A stretch of 64,000 nucleotides of DNA from JAFAXD01 sp051985675 (GTDB taxonomy: Bacteria; Pseudomonadota; Alphaproteobacteria; Rhizobiales; Xanthobacteraceae), in the NCBI GenBank assembly GCA_051985675.1, contig JBPYFJ010000085.1:1-64000 (forward strand), written 5' to 3'. Below the pieces are notes generated by a model that made no database searches, was not told the DNA's origin, and worked only from the letters and a program-made list of their open reading frames with translations. This document shows positions 59,932-64,000 of the stretch, piece after piece (within the stretch, counting starts at the first letter, position 1; every line of letters starts with the position of its first letter). The translations under genes and the position numbers were made by a program.

Positions 59932-60095
59932 TGCCGCCGATTTGAAGTTCCTGCACCACCTACCGCAATCTCGTCCAGGAACTTCAAATCGAAAAAGCGG
60001 CACTAGAAGCAAATGCTTGCTAGTGCCCATTTGTTTCCGAAGTTTGTGTCAGTGCATGCCGCGATGTATCGCGAACTTCGGAAACCGGGCACTAG
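59928..60095. repeat. Paired CTAG-ended palindromes, locus C
   Basis: Unit C1 (59928-60006): CTAGTGCCGCCGATTTGAAGTTCCTG ... GAACTTCAAATCGAAAAAGCGGCACTAG. Unit C2 (60020-60095): CTAGTGCCCATTTGTTTCCGAAGTTTG ... GCGAACTTCGGAAACCGGGCACTAG. A short palindromic spacer separates them. The left end supplies the stop codon of the RibD-like gene. The right end supplies, on the minus strand, the stop TAG (60092-60094) of the glycosyltransferase gene. So both convergent genes end inside the element. Confidence 0.85.
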
Positions 60096-61168
60096 GGGTG
60101 GGCAACGCCCGCAAGCACTCGTTGGAATATCGCGGCGGTATCATCCCAGCTTGGCAAGGCCCGCGCTGCCGCACGCGCGGCGGCCGCACAATCCGCACGC
60201 GCGTGCGCGTCAGCGAGGAGCGCTCGCAGCGCGCGCGAAAGCGCGCCAGTGTCGCCCGGCGCGACGAGCCTGCCGGCCTTAGGGCCGACATTCCTCACTG
60301 CCGCGCCGGTCCGCGTTGCGACAACCGGCAAGCCGTAGGCGAGCGCATCCGCCAGCGCCATGCCGTAACCTTCAAACCACGACGGCTGCGCAAAAATGTC
60401 GGCCCCCCGATAGAGCGCGTCGAGGCGCTCGGCTGTCACCGCGCCCGTGCAGCTGATCCGGTCGGTAAGGCCTGCGTGCTCGATCAATCCGTCGAGTTTG
60501 GCCGCCGTCGCAGGGCTGCGACTGCGGTCGCCGACGATCGTCAATCGCCACGGCAGGTCGCGGAGCTCGGCCAACGCCGCCACCAACAACTCGTGACCCT
60601 TGCGCGGCACGACCGCGCCGACCGCCAGAACATGCGGCACGCCGTCGCTGTTGCCATGGGCCCGCGCGACCTGCGGCGTGCCCGGCAGCGCGACGGTGAT
60701 GCGCTGGCGGGCAACGTCATAGCTTTCTGAAAGCGTCGCCGCGGTCGAATGGTCGGTTGTGATGACGCAGCGCACGGCCGCGAGCGCGCTGATTTCCGAA
60801 GCGCGAAGCGCATCAGCCTCGGCGGCCGACAGCCCGGTTTCCAGGGCGAGCGGGTGATGAATGAGCGCGATCAAACAATGGCTGCGCGCGGCCTGATGGG
60901 CTTCGGCCGGCAAAGCTCCAAGCGCGAGACCGTCGACCACGACCGGCGCGTCGCTGGGTGCCGACAGCAACCGCGCGAGCGCCAGCGCTCGCTGATCGGG
61001 GCCAACGTGCGGAAAGCCATCCCCGAGATCAACCACATCGACCCGACAGGCGCGCGCCCGCAACGCGGCGATGACACAACGGGCGTAACCATAGCCTCCG
61101 GTCGGCGTGGCGAGATTGCCCGGGATCGCGAAGGTGACGCTTGATGTTGGTGCGCGAGCCGCTACCAC
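60092..61168 (-). CDS. Glycosyltransferase family 4
   Basis: A 358-residue GT-B glycosyltransferase. Motifs: VTFAIPGNLATPTGGYGYARCV at the N-terminus, HVLAVGAVVPRKGHELLVAAL, and SWFEGYGMALADALAYGLPVVAT with the catalytic EGYGMALADAL region, then GRLVAPGD. The donor is probably a nucleotide sugar; the acceptor is unknown. Its stop is in palindrome C2. It overlaps the PTPS-like gene start-stop boundary (61162-61168), so the two are coupled. Confidence 0.88.
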   Translation of the reverse strand: MVAARAPTSSVTFAIPGNLATPTGGYGYARCVIAALRARACRVDVVDLGDGFPHVGPDQRALALARLLSAPSDAPVVVDGLALGALPAEAHQAARSHCLIALIHHPLALETGLSAAEADALRASEISALAAVRCVITTDHSTAATLSESYDVARQRITVALPGTPQVARAHGNSDGVPHVLAVGAVVPRKGHELLVAALAELRDLPWRLTIVGDRSRSPATAAKLDGLIEHAGLTDRISCTGAVTAERLDALYRGADIFAQPSWFEGYGMALADALAYGLPVVATRTGAAVRNVGPKAGRLVAPGDTGALSRALRALLADAHARADCAAAARAAARALPSWDDTAAIFQRVLAGVAHP

Positions 61169-61563
61169 AAAGGCGCCTCGTAGGCCGCGCGAGCAACATG
61201 CGACTCGGACAGTGTCACCCGAATGGCGGCGAGTTCACATGGCTCGCGCCCAAAGGCGCCAGCGCGTGCCGCTTCTGCCAGACGGTCGTAGACATGTTTG
61301 GCCAGGAACTCGGTGGTGGTGTTGTGGCCGGCGAACTGAGGCGCGTCATCGAGGTTGCGATAGTTGAGCGTGCCGAGCACAGACTTGAGCACCGCGTGGG
61401 CACGGCCGATGTCGACCACGATCCCGTTGTTGTCGAGTTCTTTCGCCATGATTGCGGCATCGACCACAAATGTCGCGCCATGCAGAGCCTGCGCCGGACC
61501 GAACACCGCACCCTTAAACGAATGCGCGATCATGATGTGATCGCGAACCTCGACGGTGAACAT
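61162..61563 (-). CDS. 6-pyruvoyl-tetrahydropterin synthase (PTPS/QueD)-like protein with altered active site
   Basis: A 133-residue T-fold protein. It has H14 in MIAHSFKG, H28 in ALHGATF, and the family LNYRNLDD, NTTTEFLA and SESHVARAAYE motifs. QueD/PTPS enzymes have three zinc histidines (H, then HGH) plus a catalytic Cys four residues before HGH. Here the second His of HGH is Ala (HGA) and the Cys position is Ala. The pattern RDHIMIAHSF...GPAQALHGATFVVD recurs, as I recall, in uncharacterised actinobacterial proteins. It is therefore a distinct subfamily, possibly on another pterin or with another reaction. Confidence 0.85.
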   Translation of the reverse strand: MFTVEVRDHIMIAHSFKGAVFGPAQALHGATFVVDAAIMAKELDNNGIVVDIGRAHAVLKSVLGTLNYRNLDDAPQFAGHNTTTEFLAKHVYDRLAEAARAGAFGREPCELAAIRVTLSESHVARAAYEAPLW

Positions 61564-61572
61564 TTGTGCCCT

Positions 61573-62547
61573 TCAAGATGCTGCGGCGGGGTAATCGATG
61601 CGCTGGCATAGCACGCCGCTGCGCGGCGCCAGAATGCGCGGAAGCTCGGCGGGCAAGTCGGCAAACCGGACCGGCGGCGCCATCAGCGCGTCGAGCCGCG
61701 CATCGCGAAGCAAGCTGAGCGCCGCCGCCATCCGGCGTGCCGGGGTCCAACGCGGGCGATGGGATGGGGCAACCTTGCCGACCTGGCTAGACACGATCGT
61801 CAGTCGCCGGCTGTGGAACGCCCCGCCGAGCGGGATCGCGGCCTCGCCGGAACCATACCAGCTCATCTCGATGATACGTGCCTCGTCGCCCGCAAGTTCG
61901 AGCGCGGTGGCAAGGCCGGCGGCGGCGCCGCTCGCGTGAAACACAAGGTCACAGTCTCGGGGCGCGTCCGGCGGCGCGGCGAACGCGACTCCAAGCGCAC
62001 GCGCCAGCGCCGCACGTGCCGGATCGATGTCGACAAGGGTGACCTCGCTGGCGGGCGCCTGCGCGCACAGGAACGCGACGAGCGCTCCGACGACGCCGGC
62101 ACCGATCACCGAGATGCGATCGGCCGGCCCAGGGGCGCCATCCCATACGGCGTTGAGCGCGGTTTCCATATTGGCGGCAAGGACCGCGCGCTGGGGCGGC
62201 ACGCCATCGGGCAGCGGCGTGAACCCGTCGGGCGGCAGGGCGAACACGTCCTGATGCGGATGAAGTGCAAACCCCATACGGCCGTGCAGGTGCGGCGGGC
62301 CGGCATCGACGGTGCCGACGATGGCGTAGCCGTATTTCACCGGGAACGGAAATACGCCCCCCATGTGCGGGCCCCGCATGCGTTGATATTCGGTCTGGGG
62401 CACGCGGCCGGCAAAGACGAGAGCTTCGGTGCCGCGGCTGATGGCGCCGAAATGAGCACGCACGCACACGTCGCCCGGTCCGGGCGCAACGTGTTCGTCG
62501 CGCAGCACTGCTATTCCGGGTTCGACGTACCAAAGCGCCTTGGGCAT
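61573..62547 (-). CDS. Medium-chain dehydrogenase/reductase without zinc ligands (BchC-like)
   Basis: A 324-residue MDR-superfamily protein. The GroES-like N-terminal domain reads GAISRGTEALVFAGRVP, where zinc ADHs have CGTD, and KYGYAIVG in place of GHE. The Rossmann motif is VIGAGVVGALVAFL, and WYGSGEAAIPLGGAFHSRRL follows. The S/I-S-x-GTE and KYGY features resemble BchC and unnamed relatives. No zinc-binding Cys or His is visible at the canonical sites, so it is probably zinc-independent. It is the first gene of the MDR-PTPS-GT4 minus-strand run. Confidence 0.85.
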   Translation of the reverse strand: MPKALWYVEPGIAVLRDEHVAPGPGDVCVRAHFGAISRGTEALVFAGRVPQTEYQRMRGPHMGGVFPFPVKYGYAIVGTVDAGPPHLHGRMGFALHPHQDVFALPPDGFTPLPDGVPPQRAVLAANMETALNAVWDGAPGPADRISVIGAGVVGALVAFLCAQAPASEVTLVDIDPARAALARALGVAFAAPPDAPRDCDLVFHASGAAAGLATALELAGDEARIIEMSWYGSGEAAIPLGGAFHSRRLTIVSSQVGKVAPSHRPRWTPARRMAAALSLLRDARLDALMAPPVRFADLPAELPRILAPRSGVLCQRIDYPAAAS

Positions 62548-62590
62548 AGGTGAATGTCTACGGGGTTATTTGTAAGGTATAAACCCCGGC

Positions 62591-62610
62591 GTCCGGCCTC
62601 ATGGCCGGAC
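62591..62610. terminator. Hairpin in the MDR-opgH divergent gap
   Basis: GTCCGGCC (62591-62598) pairs with GGCCGGAC (62603-62610). A second inverted repeat, CGGGGTT with AACCCCG, lies around 62555-62582. These sit between two divergent starts, so they more likely shape a leader or operator than terminate transcription. Confidence 0.35.
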
Positions 62611-62649
62611 TATTCGCGTAGTGATTCCTCGCAAACCACTCCCTCCCCG

Positions 62650-64000
62650 GCATGACCGACGTCGCCGTTTCCTCAGTCGCGTGCACCACGATCGACGCGA
62701 CCAATCTAGCGGCGCGACGGGCCCTGTTTGCGATCCTCGTCGCAACCACGATCTGCGGCATGGTCTGGCTTGCGGTGCTCGCCCTATTGCCAGGCGGCAT
62801 CGACGCACTCGATACCGCCTTGATCGCGCTCTTTGCCGTCACCCTGCCTTGGGTCGTGATCGGGTTCTGGCACGCGGTTATCGGCTACATCATCATGCGA
62901 TGCGCGGCCGATCCGGCGGCGACGGTTTTCCCCGCCATCCGGCGGGTGACGGGATCGGAGCCGATCACCGCTTCGACGGCGGTTCTGCTCTGCATTCGCA
63001 ACGAACCGCCCGAACGGGTTGTGCGCAACCTCGAGCTGATGTTGTCCGACCTCGCCACATCGGGTTGGGCGAGCCGCTTTCACATCTACGTGCTGAGCGA
63101 CACGACCGACCCGGTCGCGGCCGTGGCCGAGGAAGCGACGTTCGAGAGGCTGACCGCCGCGTGGCGGGAGCGCATCGCCTTCACGTATCGCCGGCGCCCC
63201 GTCAACGCCGGCTTCAAGGCCGGCAATATCCAGGATTTCTGCGAGCGCTTTGGCCCCGCCCACGATCTGGCTATCACATTCGACGCCGACAGCATCATGC
63301 CGGCCTCGGCCATGCTGCGGCTCGTGCGGGTGATGCAAGCCGAGCCGATACTCGGCATCCTACAGGGCCTGGTCATCGGCCTGCCGTCGATGAGCGCGAT
63401 GGCGCGCATTTTTCAGTTCGGCATGCGGCTCGGCATGCGCTCGTATACGCTCGGCAGCGCCTGGTGGCAGGGCGATTGCGGCCCGTACTGGGGACATAAC
63501 GCCGTGCTGCGGTTGCGCCCGTTCGCGGCCTACTGCAAGCTCCCTCAGCTCGAGGGTGGCGGGCATGTGCTCTCCCACGACCAGATCGAGGCGGTGTTGA
63601 TGCGCCGCGCCGGATATGAGGTGCGGGTCCTGGCGGAGGAGGATCTGGGCTGGGAAGAGAACCCACCGACGTTGATCGAATTCATCCGCCGCGATCTGCG
63701 CTGGTGCGCGGGCAATCTGCAGTACTGGCCATTCCTGTTGATGCCGGGTCTCAAAGCGGTGAGCCGCTGTCAGCTCCTCCTCGCCATCTTGATGTTCCTC
63801 GGTTCGCCGGCATGGATCTCTTTGTTGCTGCTCGGCACCGTGGCCGCCGCGCTCAGTCCCGCCCCCCTCGACCCGCATTATGGTTGGCCGCTGCTGGGAG
63901 CCGTTGTGGTGATGTGGTTTGCGGCCAAGATCGCGAGCATCCTGGATGTACTGATCCGGCCGGCGGCGCGGCGCGCCTTCGGCGGCATCGTCCGGCTGCT
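62650..64000 (+). CDS. opgH: Glucan biosynthesis glucosyltransferase H, N-terminal part (runs off window)
   Basis: Family 2 glycosyltransferase that polymerises glucose from UDP-glucose for osmoregulated periplasmic glucans. The 450 codons seen (no stop before the end) show two N-terminal membrane helices (about 20-45 and 55-80) and the GT2 sequence: LLCIRNEPPERVVRNLELM, FKAGNIQDFCERFGPAHDL, ITFDADSIMP (DxD), GDCGPYWGHNAVLRLRPFA, SHDQIEAVLMRRAGYEVRV and RRDLRWCAGNLQYWPFLLMPG. It then enters the C-terminal membrane segments. The long cytoplasmic N-terminus of E. coli OpgH is short here. ATG 62650 is chosen. No opgG is in view. Confidence 0.9.

Noticed and set aside
49257..60095. Palindromes considered as rho-independent terminators
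   Set aside because: They are symmetrical, paired, repeated at unrelated loci and lack T-tracts, so they are better described as repeats, though they may still stop transcription.
1..64000. Prophage, integrase, IS elements or tRNA attachment sites
   Set aside because: No transposase, integrase, phage structural gene or tRNA was recognised anywhere, including at the edges of the accessory block.

Overview
The window reads as a chromosomal segment of a high-GC alphaproteobacterium of the order Hyphomicrobiales (Rhizobiales), close to the Bradyrhizobium/Xanthobacteraceae lineages. The basis is the Irr regulator with a GCPWHD heme motif beside fabA-fabB-fabI, a Fur/Mur protein without the C-terminal zinc cysteines, the order tsaB-rimI-fur-plsC-miaB-phoH-ybeY-tlyC-lnt-HTH-metK-trmB, Bug-family (TctC) binding proteins, and sigma70 promoters of the CTTGAC/CTATAT type. 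No tRNA, rRNA, CRISPR array, insertion sequence or origin was seen.

Region 1 (1-12.9 kb) is a dense plus-strand housekeeping run. It holds the 3' part of trpS, an Nfu Fe-S scaffold, then tsaB-rimI, fur-plsC, miaB-phoH-ybeY-tlyC-lnt (mostly 4-base overlaps), an XRE regulator, metK and trmB. A Fur-box-like sequence lies in front of fur.

Region 2 (12.9-26.9 kb) is an accessory block between trmB and rimP. It begins with two tandem minus-strand small RNA genes that share promoter elements, a CU-rich core and terminators (MmgR/suhB-like). After them come an ABC-2 exporter, an atypical DsbB with a small membrane protein, an NMT1-type binding protein, a D,D-carboxypeptidase, several unknown secreted proteins, a grpB gene broken by a one-base deletion, an amine-oxidase-like flavoprotein, a membrane-anchored LprI-like protein, a Rieske-flavodoxin fusion, a methyltransferase, a Bug protein and a truncated second Bug gene.

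Region 3 (27-42 kb) returns to core genes: rimP-nusA-ylxR-infB, rbfA-truB-rpsO-pnp, a Crp/Fnr regulator, the divergent fabA-fabB-fabI operon, and irr. A promoter and a terminator-like hairpin precede rimP. A probable second small RNA, with three hairpins and C-rich loops, lies between pnp and the crp-like gene.

Region 4 (41.8-55 kb) is mostly metabolic: an SH3-domain protein, a D-2-hydroxyacid dehydrogenase, a MoeB-like E1 enzyme, an enoyl-CoA hydratase, an alpha/beta hydrolase, two MetE-like proteins flanking a dihydroxyphthalate-decarboxylase-like protein, a GMC oxidoreductase, glutamine synthetase and a YbaK-domain protein.

Region 5 (55-64 kb) holds a secreted protein with six short tandem FQDNWNVSYMK-type repeats, a two-component pair whose sensor has an ABC-type periplasmic binding domain, cytochrome b561, and a RibD-like / glycosyltransferase / PTPS-like / BchC-like dehydrogenase group. 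The PTPS-like and dehydrogenase members lack the usual metal ligands, so this may be an uncharacterised pterin-like pathway. opgH starts at 62650 and runs off the end. A family of paired CTAG-ended palindromes (49.3, 54.6 and 59.9 kb, plus a short degenerate unit at 25.1 kb) supplies the stop codons of several neighbouring genes.
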